Below, piece after piece: positions 18,723-27,619 of a stretch of DNA of 64,000 nucleotides. Source of the stretch: Bradyrhizobium sp. WSM1417 (GTDB taxonomy: Bacteria; Pseudomonadota; Alphaproteobacteria; Rhizobiales; Xanthobacteraceae); assembly GCF_000515415.1 (NCBI RefSeq), contig NZ_KI911783.1:6683831-6747830 (forward strand). Direction: 5' to 3'. A model generated the notes under the pieces. That model saw only the letters and a list, made by a program, of their open reading frames with translations. It was not told where the DNA came from and searched no databases. Positions within the stretch are counted from its first letter, which is position 1; each line of letters opens with the position of its first letter. The translations under genes were made by a program, and so were the position numbers.

Positions 18723-20081
18723 ATGACACGACTGCATTTCGCCTCCGCGCTCCTGCCTTCGGGCTGGGCCAATGACGTGCAGGTGGTGATCACCGCCGGC
18801 GCGATCGCCGAGGTGACGCCGGGCGTAGCGCCGACGTCCGGCGACGAACGCCACCAAATCGCGCTTCCGGGACTTGCGAGCCTGCACAGCCACGCCTTCC
18901 AGCGCGGCATGGCGGGTCTCGCAGAACTGCGCGGCGATAGCACCGACACTTTCTGGACCTGGCGCGAGACGATGTACCGCTTCGCGCTGGCGATGACGCC
19001 TGACGACGTCGCGGCGGTCGCGACACTGCTTTATGTCGAGATGCTGGAGCAGGGTTTTACCCGCGTCGGCGAATTCCATTATCTGCATCATGATCGCGAC
19101 GGCTCGCCCTACGCCGACACCGCCGAAATGGCCGCACGTATCGCGCAGGCCGCCGAAGCCTCGGGTATTGCGCTGACGTTGCTGCCGAGTTTTTATGCGC
19201 ACGGCGGGTTCGGCGGCGCAGCACCGCATGCCGGTCAGCGCCGCTTCATCTGTACGGTTGATCAATTTTCCGCGCTGATGGTCGCCTCGCGCAAGGCGAT
19301 TGCACGATTGCCGGGCGCGAATATCGGCATCGCGCCGCACAGCTTGCGCGCGGTGGCGCCGGACGAGCTTGCCGCCATCATCCCGCTCGCAGAGGGCGGG
19401 CCGATGCACATTCATGCCGCCGAGCAGGTGAAGGAAGTCGAGGATTGCCTGGCGTGGTCCGGACGACGTCCGGTGCAATGGTTGCTGGAGCACGCGCCCG
19501 TCGACCAACGCTGGTGCCTCATTCACGCCACCCACACCACGGACGAGGAAGTCCACGCCTTCGCCAAGGCCGGCGCGGTCGCCGGACTCTGCCCCATCAC
19601 CGAGGCAAGCCTTGGTGACGGCATTTTCCCGGCTCGCGAATTCGTCGGTGCCGGCGGCGCCTTTGGCGTCGGCACCGATTCCAATGTGCTGGTCGGCGTC
19701 GCCGACGAGCTGCGCCAGCTCGAATATGGCCAACGGCTCAAGCACCGCGAGCGCAACGTGCTCTCGGCCGGCGCAGGCCGCTCGACGGGGCGCGCGCTGT
19801 TCGATCATGCACTTGCGGGCGGTTCGCGGGCACTGGCACAGACGTCAGTCGGCCTGACGCCAGGTTCGCGCGCTGACATCGTCACGCTCGACATCACGCA
19901 TCCCTCGCTGGCGGGACGCGCGCGCGACGCCGCCATCGACGGCTGGATCTTTGCTGCTGGCAACGGTGCGATCGATTGCGTCTGGGCCGGCGGCGACAAG
20001 GTCGTCGAAGGCGGCCGGCACAGACTGCGCCAGGCCGCGCGCGAACGCTTCAACGCATCGGTGCGGAGGCTCGTTGCATGA
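18723..20081 (+). CDS. hutF: Formimidoylglutamate deiminase
   Basis: A 452-residue amidohydrolase-superfamily enzyme that deiminates N-formimino-L-glutamate to N-formyl-L-glutamate, the first step of the five-step histidine pathway branch. Seen: LPGLASLHSHAFQRGMAGLAE (metal HxH), PMHIHAAEQVKEVED, LIHATHTTDEE and GTDSNVLVGVADELR. It is divergent from hutI and overlaps hutC by 4 nt (ATGA). HutF normally requires HutG downstream, which is not in the window. Confidence 0.94.
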   Translation: MTRLHFASALLPSGWANDVQVVITAGAIAEVTPGVAPTSGDERHQIALPGLASLHSHAFQRGMAGLAELRGDSTDTFWTWRETMYRFALAMTPDDVAAVATLLYVEMLEQGFTRVGEFHYLHHDRDGSPYADTAEMAARIAQAAEASGIALTLLPSFYAHGGFGGAAPHAGQRRFICTVDQFSALMVASRKAIARLPGANIGIAPHSLRAVAPDELAAIIPLAEGGPMHIHAAEQVKEVEDCLAWSGRRPVQWLLEHAPVDQRWCLIHATHTTDEEVHAFAKAGAVAGLCPITEASLGDGIFPAREFVGAGGAFGVGTDSNVLVGVADELRQLEYGQRLKHRERNVLSAGAGRSTGRALFDHALAGGSRALAQTSVGLTPGSRADIVTLDITHPSLAGRARDAAIDGWIFAAGNGAIDCVWAGGDKVVEGGRHRLRQAARERFNASVRRLVA

Positions 20082-20806
20082 GCCTCGCGACTGATACGGC
20101 CGACCAGCCCACGCTCTACAAACGGATTCGCGCCGATATCGAGAACCGCATTCTGACCGGCGAGTGGCCGCCCGGGCATCGTATCCCGTTCGAGCACGAA
20201 CTGGTGGCGCGTTACGGCTGCTCGCGCATGACCGTGAACAAGGCGCTGTCGGAGCTCGCGCAAGCCGACCTGATCGAGCGGCGGCGACGTGCCGGCTCCT
20301 TCGTGCGACGCCCGCAGCATCAATCCGCCGTGCTCAAGATCGCCGACATGCGCGCCGAGATCACCGCGCTCGGGCGCGCTTACAGTTACGAGCTGATCGG
20401 TCGCAAGCTCCGCGCCGCAACCGCCGCCGATCGTGACCGCCTCGGAGTCAAGAAGGCCGGCAAAGTGGTCGCGATCACCTGTCGCCACAGTGCCGACAAC
20501 GTGCCTTTCGCCGTCGAGGACAGGCTGATCGATCTCGCGTCGGTGCCGGATGCGGCGACCGCGGATTTTTCGCGTGAGCCACCCGGCTCGTGGCTGCTTC
20601 ACCATGTGCCATGGACAGAGGCCGAGCATACGATCAGCGCCATCGTTGCGGACGATCGCACGGCGGAAGCGCTCGACATCGCCGTCGGCGCACCCTGCCT
20701 CGTGATCGACCGCTATACCTGGCGCAGCGCGCGCACGATTACCGCGGTGCGGCTGCTCTATCCCGGTGACTCTCACCGCCTTGTCGCCCGATTCAAGGGA
20801 GGCTGA
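20078..20806 (+). CDS. hutC: Histidine-utilisation repressor, GntR/HutC family
   Basis: A 242-residue regulator. The N-terminal winged helix is LYKRIRADIENRIL, then HELVARYGCSRMTVNKALSEL and IERRRRAGSFV. The C-terminal UTRA ligand domain (residues about 95-235) includes PFAVEDRLIDL and DRYTWRSARTITAVRLLYPGD. The ATG at 20078 overlaps the hutF stop; an open frame to 19976 lies inside hutF and is rejected. It should bind the palindrome at 18669-18688 and respond to urocanate. Confidence 0.95.
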   Translation: MSLATDTADQPTLYKRIRADIENRILTGEWPPGHRIPFEHELVARYGCSRMTVNKALSELAQADLIERRRRAGSFVRRPQHQSAVLKIADMRAEITALGRAYSYELIGRKLRAATAADRDRLGVKKAGKVVAITCRHSADNVPFAVEDRLIDLASVPDAATADFSREPPGSWLLHHVPWTEAEHTISAIVADDRTAEALDIAVGAPCLVIDRYTWRSARTITAVRLLYPGDSHRLVARFKGG

Positions 20807-20911
20807 GAGGACGTGTCGGCACAAATCGTGCAACGCTTCGGGCAAGGGTCCAGGAGGACCGACCAAGATCAACAGGACGTCAATCCATCGATCGGCAAGA
20901 GGACGACAATC

Positions 20912-21856
20912 ATGCGTAGTTCGAAAGTTTTTGCGACAATCATTGCCCTCGCAGCTTCCACCCCGGTGCTCGCCGACGACGTCAAGGTCGGCGTCGGCAT
21001 CTCCGGATGGACCGGCTTCGCGCCGCTGACGCTGGCGAAGGAAGCCGGCATCTTCAAGAAGAACGGTCTCGACGTCACCATCAAGAAGATTCCGCAGAAG
21101 GACCGCCATCTCGCAATCGCCTCCGGCGACGTCCAGTGCGCGGCAACGACGGTCGAGACCTGGATCTCCTGGAACGCCAACGGCGTCGCGACCAAGCAGA
21201 TCTTCCAGCTCGACAAGAGCTACGGCGCCGACGGCATGGCCGTGCGCAACGAGCTTGCCGCGATCAAGGATCTGAAGGGCAAGACGGTTGCGGCTTCCGC
21301 GCCTGGTACCTCGCCCTATTTCGCGCTGGCCTGGATGCTCAAGAAGAACGGCTTGTCGGTGAAGGACGTCACCGTCGTGAACCTCGAACCGGCCGCGGCC
21401 GCGCAGGCCTTCGTCTCCGGCCAGAACGATGCCGCGATGACCTATGAGCCCTATCTGTCGACGGTTCGTGCCGCACCCGACAAGGGCAAGATCATCGCGA
21501 CCACGCTCGACTATCCGATGGTCATGGACACGTTCGGCTGCACGCCGAAATTCCTCACCGAGAACCCGAAGGCCGCCAAGGCGCTCGCCGACAGCTATTT
21601 CGACGCCCTCGACATGATCGCCAAGGACCAGGCCAAGGCCTACGAGATCATGGGCGCCGACGTGAAGCAGAGCGGCGAGGCATTCGGCAACTCGGCAAAA
21701 TATCTGCGCTGGCAGGACAAGGCCGCGAACCAGAAATTCTTCGCCGGCGATTTCCTGACCTTCAACAAGGAGGCCGCCGACCTCCTGCTGGAGATCGGCA
21801 TCATCAAGGCGGCGCCGAAGGTCGAGGATCTCTTCGACGCGAGCTACATCAAGTAA
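20912..21856 (+). CDS. NMT1/SsuA-type ABC substrate-binding protein in the hut locus
   Basis: A 314-residue periplasmic binding protein of the NMT1/THI5/SsuA/TauA class. The ATG at 20912 has AGAGGA upstream and gives a signal peptide (MRSSKVFATIIALAASTPVLA, cleavage before DDV). Family phrases are WTGFAPLTLAKEAGIFKKNGLDV, KDRHLAIASGDVQ and LKGKTVAASAPGTSPYF. It sits between hutC and its permease, with a strong hairpin after it. Histidine, urocanate or another imidazole or formamide is the expected ligand from context, but homologues bind pyrimidines, sulfonates and others, so specificity is open. Confidence 0.88.
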   Translation: MRSSKVFATIIALAASTPVLADDVKVGVGISGWTGFAPLTLAKEAGIFKKNGLDVTIKKIPQKDRHLAIASGDVQCAATTVETWISWNANGVATKQIFQLDKSYGADGMAVRNELAAIKDLKGKTVAASAPGTSPYFALAWMLKKNGLSVKDVTVVNLEPAAAAQAFVSGQNDAAMTYEPYLSTVRAAPDKGKIIATTLDYPMVMDTFGCTPKFLTENPKAAKALADSYFDALDMIAKDQAKAYEIMGADVKQSGEAFGNSAKYLRWQDKAANQKFFAGDFLTFNKEAADLLLEIGIIKAAPKVEDLFDASYIK

Positions 21857-21871
21857 TTCTCCCAGGAGCCG

Positions 21872-21897
21872 CCGGCCCCGTCTCGCGGCGGGGCCGG
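21872..21897 (+). terminator. Intercistronic hairpin between binding protein and permease
   Basis: CCGGCCCCG (21872-21880) and CGGGGCCGG (21889-21897) form a perfect 9-bp stem with an 8-nt loop. There is no U-run. It probably attenuates transcription or stabilises the upstream message, giving more binding protein than permease. Confidence 0.65.
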
Positions 21898-21929
21898 TAA
21901 ACTTGTTCACTGCCCGGATAGACAGTTTG

Positions 21930-22703
21930 ATGCGTCCCCTCGATCCCGTGACGTCAAGGCAGCGCGTGGCTTACGGCCTTGCGTTCTTCGTGGTGTTCGT
22001 TGCCCTCTGGTCCTGGGCGACCTTCGGCGGCCACGTGTCGAAGGTGTTCCTCGCCAACCCGCTGACCATGGTGCAGGAAGGCGTCGATCTGATCGTCAAA
22101 CAGGGCTTCCTGTTCGACATCGGCATGACGATCTGGCGCGTCGTCGGCGGATTCGTGCTGGCCGCCATCATCGCCGTGCCGTTCGGCGTGCTGATGGGCG
22201 CCTACAAGCCGGTCGAGGCGTTCCTCGAACCGTTCGTCTCCTTTGCGCGCTATTTGCCGGCCTCCGCCTTCATTCCCCTCCTGATCCTGTGGGCCGGCAT
22301 CGGCGAGCTGCAGAAGCTGCTCGTCATCTTCATCGGCTCGGTGTTCCAGATCATCCTGATGATCGCGGTCACCGTCGGCACGACGCGGCGCGACCTGGTC
22401 GAGGCGGCCTATACACTGGGGGCCAGCGACCGCGGCATCATCCGCCGCGTGCTGTTGCCCTCCTCCGCGCCTGAGATCGCCGAGATCCTGCGGCTGGTGC
22501 TGGGCTGGGCCTGGACCTATGTCATCGTCGCCGAACTGATCGGCTCCTCCTCCGGCATCGGCCACATGATCACCGACAGCCAGGCGTTGCTCAACACCGG
22601 CCAGATCATCTTCGGCATCATCGTGATCGGGCTGATCGGCCTCGTCTCGGACTTCCTGTTCAAGGCGTTCAACGCGTGGCTGTTTCCCTGGAGGCTCGCA
22701 TGA
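21930..22703 (+). CDS. ABC transporter permease (SsuC/TauC type)
   Basis: A 257-residue inner-membrane permease of the BPD_transp_1 family. Six or so hydrophobic segments are visible, and the EAA loop is EAAYTLGASDRGIIRRVLLPSSAPEI. The ATG at 21930 is chosen over a TTG at 21903, which would add nine polar residues; neither has a strong ribosome binding site. It overlaps the ATPase gene by 4 nt. It forms the channel of the hut-linked importer. Confidence 0.9.
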   Translation: MRPLDPVTSRQRVAYGLAFFVVFVALWSWATFGGHVSKVFLANPLTMVQEGVDLIVKQGFLFDIGMTIWRVVGGFVLAAIIAVPFGVLMGAYKPVEAFLEPFVSFARYLPASAFIPLLILWAGIGELQKLLVIFIGSVFQIILMIAVTVGTTRRDLVEAAYTLGASDRGIIRRVLLPSSAPEIAEILRLVLGWAWTYVIVAELIGSSSGIGHMITDSQALLNTGQIIFGIIVIGLIGLVSDFLFKAFNAWLFPWRLA

Positions 22704-23485
22704 CGATCCTCAAGATCGAGCAGGTCTCGCGAACCTTTCCCGCGCGCCACAACAACGCCCCGACCAGGGCGCTGGAGCCGACCGATCTCGTGATCGGCAA
22801 CAACGACTTCGTTACCATTCTCGGCCCTTCCGGCTGCGGCAAGTCCACGCTGCTTCGCATCGTCGCCGGCCTCGATCGCCCGACCGGCGGACGTGTGGTG
22901 CTCGATGGACGCGAGGTGACCGGCCCGGGCGCCGACCGCGGCATGGTGTTCCAGTCCTACACGTTGTTTCCCTGGCTGACCGTGCGCGAGAACATCGCCT
23001 TCGGCCTGCGCGAGCGTGGGGTGCCCGAGGTGGAGCGCAACAAGGTCGCCGATGCCTTCATCCGCCAGGTCGGTCTGTCCGGCTTCGAGAATCATTGGCC
23101 GAAACAGCTGTCCGGCGGCATGCAGCAGCGCACCGCGATCGCGCGCGCGCTCGCCAATGATCCCAAGATCCTGTTGCTCGACGAGCCCTTCGGCGCGCTC
23201 GACAACCAGACCCGCGCCCTGATGCAGGAAATGCTGCTCGGGATCTGGGAGCGCGACCAGAAGACGGTGCTGTTCGTGACCCACGACATCGAGGAGGCGA
23301 TCTTCCTCGGCAGCCGCGTCATCGTCATGAGCGCGCGTCCCGGCCGCATCAAGGCCGAGATCAACGTGGACCTGCCTCATCCGCGCTCCTACAAGATCAA
23401 GACCACGCCCGAATTCGTCCAGTTGAAGGAACGGCTGGTCGAGGAGATCCGTACCGAGGCGTTGAAGGTTGCCGAGCATGCCTGA
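22700..23485 (+). CDS. ABC transporter ATPase (SsuB/TauB type)
   Basis: A 261-residue ATPase with Walker A GPSGCGKST, Q-loop FQSYTLFPW, signature LSGGMQQRTAIARAL, Walker B LLLDEPFGALD and switch FVTHDIEEA. The start at 22700 overlaps the permease stop (ATGA); the frame's earlier ATG at 22676 lies inside the permease. It energises the hut-linked importer. Confidence 0.93.
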   Translation: MTILKIEQVSRTFPARHNNAPTRALEPTDLVIGNNDFVTILGPSGCGKSTLLRIVAGLDRPTGGRVVLDGREVTGPGADRGMVFQSYTLFPWLTVRENIAFGLRERGVPEVERNKVADAFIRQVGLSGFENHWPKQLSGGMQQRTAIARALANDPKILLLDEPFGALDNQTRALMQEMLLGIWERDQKTVLFVTHDIEEAIFLGSRVIVMSARPGRIKAEINVDLPHPRSYKIKTTPEFVQLKERLVEEIRTEALKVAEHA

Positions 23486-24710
23486 TACTTTTTCACCCGC
23501 AAATAGCGAGCGCGTTCTCGCCGATCTCAATGCGCTCCGTGCCATCGGCGCGTACAAAACCGGCGTGCACAAACCGACCTTCTCCGAGCCGCACAAGCTT
23601 TCGCTGGATTGGCTGGTGCAGAAGCTGCCCGACGCGGGCCTCTCCGCCACGATCGACGGCATCGGCAACGTCTTCGGCACCAGCGCAAAGTCGGGACCCA
23701 AGCTGCTCGCGGGATCGCATCTTGAAAGCCAGAACTACGCCGGCTGGCTCGACGGCCCGCTCGGGGTCGTCTATGCGCTCGAAGCGGCGCGCGTGCTCAA
23801 TGCCGATCCCTCGCTCAAAGGCGCGGTCGAAATTGCCGCGTGGTGCGACGAGGAAGGACACTTTGGACACTTCCTCGGTTCGCGCTCCTATGTGGGGCAG
23901 GTGACCGACGCTGACATCGACGCCGCGCGCGACCGCACCAGCGGCCGCACCATGCGGGACGCACTCGCCGACATGGGGCTCGCAGGACGACCGCGCATCA
24001 CCGCCGAGCCGGGCCGGCACGTTGGATATCTGGAAGCCCATATCGAGCAGGGCGACACGCTCGAGAGCGGTCGCCTTGCGATCGGCGTTGTCACCTCCAT
24101 CGTCGGCATCTGGCAATACCAGATCAATTTCGTCGGTGAGCAGAATCACGCCGGCACCACCCGCATGGCTGCGCGGAAAGATGCCGGGCTGGCACTGGCA
24201 AAGTTCTGCGTCGCCATCGACGAGCGTTTTCCCGATGCCTGCGGCCCGCGCACGGTCTGGACCACCGGCCGCATCACGCTCGATCCGGGCGCGCCGAGCA
24301 TCATTCCGGGTGGTGCCGAGATGCTGTTCCAGATCCGTGACGACGATCCTTCCGTCATCGCGCGGCTGGAGCAACTGCTGCGGAGCATGGCGGACGAGGC
24401 CAGCGCGAAGGGTCCCTGCACCGTCACCGTGGAGAAGATTCGCACTGGCGCGCCCGCGATGATGAATTCGGGCTTTCAGGACGCGATCGAAGCCGCGGCC
24501 GAGGCCGTCGTCGGCGGACGGTCCGTCCGTATGCCCAGCGGCGCCGGTCACGATGCGCAGATGCTTGCGGCCGTCATGCCCGCGGGTATGCTGTTTGTGC
24601 CGTCGATCGGCGGCATCAGCCATCACTGGACCGAGAACACCGCCGACGTCGATATCGTCAACGGCGCGCAAGTGTTCGTCGACGCTTGCCGGCGGATACT
24701 TGGCGGCTAG
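23478..24710 (+). CDS. M20-family amidohydrolase (N-carbamoyl/N-formyl amino-acid hydrolase-like)
   Basis: A 410-residue zinc hydrolase of the M20/hydantoinase-carbamoylase family (allantoate amidohydrolase, N-carbamoyl-amino-acid hydrolase, ureidoglycolate hydrolase). Metal-site regions: GSHLESQNYAGWLDGPLGV (His, Asp), AAWCDEEG (Glu), EAHIEQG (His) and GISHHW near the C-terminus; GAGHDAQ is also typical. GSHLES replaces the usual GSHLDT. It starts inside the ATPase stop region (8-nt overlap). As the last gene of a hut arm without hutG, it may remove the formyl group from N-formylglutamate or act on the transporter's ligand; this is inference. Confidence 0.85.
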   Translation: MPDTFSPANSERVLADLNALRAIGAYKTGVHKPTFSEPHKLSLDWLVQKLPDAGLSATIDGIGNVFGTSAKSGPKLLAGSHLESQNYAGWLDGPLGVVYALEAARVLNADPSLKGAVEIAAWCDEEGHFGHFLGSRSYVGQVTDADIDAARDRTSGRTMRDALADMGLAGRPRITAEPGRHVGYLEAHIEQGDTLESGRLAIGVVTSIVGIWQYQINFVGEQNHAGTTRMAARKDAGLALAKFCVAIDERFPDACGPRTVWTTGRITLDPGAPSIIPGGAEMLFQIRDDDPSVIARLEQLLRSMADEASAKGPCTVTVEKIRTGAPAMMNSGFQDAIEAAAEAVVGGRSVRMPSGAGHDAQMLAAVMPAGMLFVPSIGGISHHWTENTADVDIVNGAQVFVDACRRILGG

Positions 24711-24740
24711 AATGACGTGCTGCCCCCACTCTCTCCCCAT

Positions 24741-24850
24741 CGTCATTGCGAGCGAAGCGACTTGTCCGCCGAAGCTTTAGAGAAGGCGGAAGCAATCCAG
24801 AATCCCTCCGCGGCGGCGAGCTGGATTGCTTCGCTGTGCTCGCAATGACG
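24741..24850. repeat. Palindromic intergenic repeat, CGTCATTGCGAGC type
   Basis: The left end CGTCATTGCGAGCGAAGCGA and the right end TCGCTGTGCTCGCAATGACG form long imperfect inverted arms, with internal GAAGCAATCCAG and CTGGATTGCTTC also complementary. This is the style of short non-coding repeats I recall as frequent in Bradyrhizobium. It follows the M20 gene and could form a terminator-like hairpin. Confidence 0.75.
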
Positions 24851-24886
24851 GAGTATGAGGTGACGGCTTCGTCCTCCCAGCACCAC

Positions 24887-24990
24887 TGTCATTCCCCGCG
24901 AAAGCGGGGAATCCAGTACGCCGCGGCTTCTCGGTTCAATCATAACTGTCTCGGAATACTGGATCGCCCGGTCAAGCCGGGCGATGACAG
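24887..24990. repeat. Palindromic intergenic repeat, TGTCATTCCCCGCGAAAGC type
   Basis: Terminal TGTCAT and ATGACA plus internal ATCCAGTA and TACTGGAT make an inverted structure about 104 bp long. Each arm also holds its own hairpin: CCCCGCGAAAGCGGGG on the left and CGCCCGGTCAAGCCGGGCG on the right. It is a second, different member of the same class of intergenic repeats. Confidence 0.75.
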
Positions 24991-25610
24991 GGAGCGTGTA
25001 GCCGCGGACACGCCTTCGCAGCCTCGCGGCGCATTCGCCCGAGCTTTGCTTCGTCATTCCACCCTCTTTGTCCAAGAGGGCGCAGGGAAGGCCGGGTGCC
25101 GGCTGGCACCCGCGGTCCGCTGCGCGAAGATGTAGCGCAAAAGAACCGCACAGCAGCATACAGGTGTAGCCAATCACTCGGCCTTCCCTGCGCAGTGGTT
25201 GGACGGCTTATGCCGTGCTCTCCCGGGAGCCGAGTTCTCTTTGGCCTCCCTCGCTCTCACAGAAGTCGCCGACACCGCGCCGGTTGACGCAGATGCCGCA
25301 TCCGCAAGAGCTTGACCGTAGCAACGACGGCCAGGACCACACGGTTTTGCCGTACGCACGGCTCGCCATTTCGCCGCAGTATTCCCGGCCCTGTCGACGG
25401 AGCCGGAAACTTACAGACGAGACGAAGCCTAGCAGCGCCGCTCGTCAGAACGAAGCCTTGGGCTCACGGAGAGCAATCCGCCCTGCCCTTGGCCTCTCGC
25501 ACCCGAACGCTGCCGCGTCCACCGCAAGCCCGGCTCGCGAACGTGACGACCACAAGATCGCCCCTCAAGGATGAGCCGGGATGGAGCGACACATACGTCA
25601 TTTCCGAATT
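24991..25610. repeat. About 620-bp structured, probably multi-copy non-coding element
   Basis: No credible gene is present, only short overlapping frames. Structure is dense: CCCTCTTTGTCCAAGAGGG hairpin (25062-25080); GCGCAGGGAAGGCCGGGTG (25080-25098) pairing with 25175-25193 at 18 of 19 positions; and a nested GGGTGCCGGCTGGCACCC hairpin (25094-25111). From memory, this text (the CGCAGGGAAGGCCG block and the AGCAACGACGGCCAGGACC block) recurs in Bradyrhizobium genomes. The exact right boundary is uncertain. Confidence 0.6.
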
Positions 25611-25671
25611 TCGGTAAAGTGGAATATTTTCGCGAAGATGGATTGACAGGAGGCGACACAGAGGCGGTCGT

Positions 25672-25759
25672 GTAGCCCGGATGGAGCGCAAGCGTAATCC
25701 GGGACGGTGCCGAATGCCGTGCGAGCGGCCCCGGATTGCGCTGCGCTCCATCCGGCTAC
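25672..25759. repeat. 88-bp inverted repeat, GTAGCCCGGATGGAGCGC type
   Basis: GTAGCCCGGATGGAGCGCAA at the left end is matched by the right end GCGCTCCATCCGGCTAC, with AATCCGGG and CCCCGGATT complementary inside. It lies in the leader of the MFS transporter gene. This is a common repeat style in proteobacterial genomes. Confidence 0.75.
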
Positions 25760-25883
25760 GGAGCCTCACTCCTTGGTTCGCACTGGCGCCTGCGACAAAT
25801 TCGAGTCCGCCGCGGACATAAAGACGCAACAATTGCGAGGCTTGTCGATTGCCCCCGCCCTGATTCCTCTCCCCGGAGTTCCC

Positions 25884-27023
25884 ATGTCTTCTGCCGACCG
25901 GCCGGCGACACGCCTTGCGACCAGACTTGCCTTCCTCGTCGCGGGCTTCGGCATCGCGTGCTGGGCACCGCTGGTGCCGTTCGCGAAGGCGCGGCTCGCC
26001 GTCGACGACGGCATCCTCGGACTGCTGCTGCTCAGCCTCGGCATCGGCTCGGTCATCGCGATGGTTCTGACCGGCGTGCTGAGCGCACGCTATGGCAGCA
26101 AGCCGATCATCATTGCGGGCGGGCTCGGTCTTGCCCTGGTCCTGCCTCTGCTGACGATCGCGAGCTCGCCGGCGACGCTGGCGCTGGCACTCCTCGCATT
26201 CGGCGCCGCGCTCGGTTCCATCGACGTCGCCATGAACATCCACGCGGTGGAGGTGGAGCGCGCCGCCGGGCGTCCGCTGATGTCTGGCTTCCACGCGCTG
26301 TTCAGCATCGGTGGCTTCGCCGGGGCCGCGCTGATGACCGCCCTGCTCTCGCTGCAACTCGGCGCGCTCGCTTGCACGCTGATCTGCTCCGTCCTGATGC
26401 TGATCGCGATGCTGGCGGCGTGGCCGCGGCTGCTTCGCTCCGTGCAGGTGCAGGAGGGACCGCTGTTCGTGCTGCCGCATGGCGCTGTGCTCCTGCTCGC
26501 GCTGCTTTGCGCCATCACCTTCCTGGTCGAAGGCGCGATGCTCGATTGGGGCGCGTTGCTCGTCATCGGCGCGGGCCTCGTTTCCGAGGCGCAAGGCGGG
26601 ATCGGCTATATCGTGTTCTCGGTCGCGATGACGATCGGGCGGCTCGGCGGCGACGCCGTCGTCGTGCGCATCGGGGACCGCACCACATTGTTCTGGGGCA
26701 GCCTGGTTGCGATCGCGGGTTTCGTGGTCCTGCTCACCGCTCCCGTCGTGGCGGTCGCTGTGGCCGGCTTCCTGCTCATCGGCCTCGGCGCATCGAACCT
26801 CGTGCCGGTGCTGTTCCGTCGAGCGGCGAGGCAGACGGTGATGCCCACGGGGCTCGCCGTCGCGGCGATCACGACCGCCGGCTACGCCGGCGTTCTCGTC
26901 GGCCCCGCCGGTGTCGGCTTCGTCGCACGCTTTGGCGGATTGCCGGTCGCGTTCTGGCTCCTGACCGCGCTGATGGGCCTCGTCACGCTGACGGCGCGCA
27001 TTGTTACGCGCGCCGACGGCTGA
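25884..27023 (+). CDS. Major facilitator superfamily transporter
   Basis: A 379-residue membrane protein with about twelve hydrophobic segments. The ATG at 25884 has CGGAG upstream; the frame is open from 25707 but that part lies across the inverted repeat and is non-hydrophobic. GVLSARYGSKPII fits the MFS loop 2-3 motif and SGFHALFSIGGFAGA the middle. It resembles the YbjJ-like branch of MFS proteins of unknown substrate. It is convergent with msrA and separated from it by a hairpin. Confidence 0.85.
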   Translation: MSSADRPATRLATRLAFLVAGFGIACWAPLVPFAKARLAVDDGILGLLLLSLGIGSVIAMVLTGVLSARYGSKPIIIAGGLGLALVLPLLTIASSPATLALALLAFGAALGSIDVAMNIHAVEVERAAGRPLMSGFHALFSIGGFAGAALMTALLSLQLGALACTLICSVLMLIAMLAAWPRLLRSVQVQEGPLFVLPHGAVLLLALLCAITFLVEGAMLDWGALLVIGAGLVSEAQGGIGYIVFSVAMTIGRLGGDAVVVRIGDRTTLFWGSLVAIAGFVVLLTAPVVAVAVAGFLLIGLGASNLVPVLFRRAARQTVMPTGLAVAAITTAGYAGVLVGPAGVGFVARFGGLPVAFWLLTALMGLVTLTARIVTRADG

Positions 27024-27073
27024 GCGGCCTCAGAACGGCTCAGCGCGACCGCGTTGTGCTCCCCGGTCCAAAA

Positions 27074-27101
27074 CGCGATCAGATCGGGAAGCGTGATCGC
27101 G
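27074..27101. terminator. Bidirectional hairpin between MFS gene and msrA
   Basis: GCGATCA (27075-27081) pairs with TGATCGC (27094-27100), extended by C-G and flanked by A/T-rich bases on each side (CAAAA before, TTT after). It is well placed to end both convergent transcripts. Confidence 0.6.
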
Positions 27102-27103
27102 CT

Positions 27104-27619
27104 TTAGCCTCCCACTGCGGCCGCGCGGCGCGGCAGCTTCCAGTCGGGCCGGATGAAGTGGCAGGTGTAGCCGTCGGGATAACGTTCGAGATAATCCTGA
27201 TGCTCCGGCTCGGCTTCCCAGAATTCGCCAGCGGGCGCCACCTCAGTCACCACCTTGCGCGGCCACAGACCTGACGCCTCGACGTCGGCAATCGTGTCCT
27301 CGGCGATCCGCTTCTGCTCATCGCTCGTATAGAAGATCGCGGAACGATAGCTCGTGCCCAGATCGTTGCCCTGGCGGTTGAGCGTGGTCGGATCGTGGAT
27401 CTGGAAGAAGAACTCCAGCATGGTACGGAAACTGGTCTTGTCCGGATCGAAGATGATCTCGATCGCTTCGGCGTGTCCTTCGTGGTTGCGATAGGTGGCG
27501 TTCTTTACGTGCCCACCGGTGTAACCGACGCGGGTGGAGATCACGCCCGATTGCTTGCGGATCAGATCCTGCATGCCCCAGAAGCAGCCTCCGGCCAAAA
27601 CTGCGCGCTCCGTCGTCAT
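27104..27619 (-). CDS. msrA: Peptide methionine sulfoxide reductase A
   Basis: A 171-residue enzyme reducing methionine-S-sulfoxide in proteins, and free Met-S-sulfoxide, with thioredoxin. The catalytic cysteine is in [44 protein letters not shown] and the C-terminal [12 protein letters not shown] follow as expected. The ATG at 27619 has GGGAGCGG upstream; the open frame extends to 27715 without family sequence. It lies in the same orientation as the OsmC and BisC-type genes behind it, all linked to sulfur or peroxide oxidation damage. Confidence 0.95.
   Translation of the reverse strand: MTTERAVLAGGCFWGMQDLIRKQSGVISTRVGYTGGHVKNATYRNHEGHAEAIEIIFDPDKTSFRTMLEFFFQIHDPTTLNRQGNDLGTSYRSAIFYTSDEQKRIAEDTIADVEASGLWPRKVVTEVAPAGEFWEAEPEHQDYLERYPDGYTCHFIRPDWKLPRRAAAVGG

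Noticed and set aside
19805..21910. A 701-codon open frame on the minus strand across hutF, hutC and the binding-protein gene
   Set aside because: It is antisense to three clearly recognisable genes, is Arg/Gly/Val/Asp-rich and has no family character; it is a high-GC shadow.
23493..24746. A 417-codon minus-strand frame opposite the M20 hydrolase
   Set aside because: It is antisense to a gene with clear metal-site motifs and has no recognisable domain.
24991..25610. Possible small genes in the 24.7-25.9 kb gap
   Set aside because: The frames are short, overlap on both strands, run through hairpin arms and lack ribosome binding sites; the region looks like repeated non-coding DNA.
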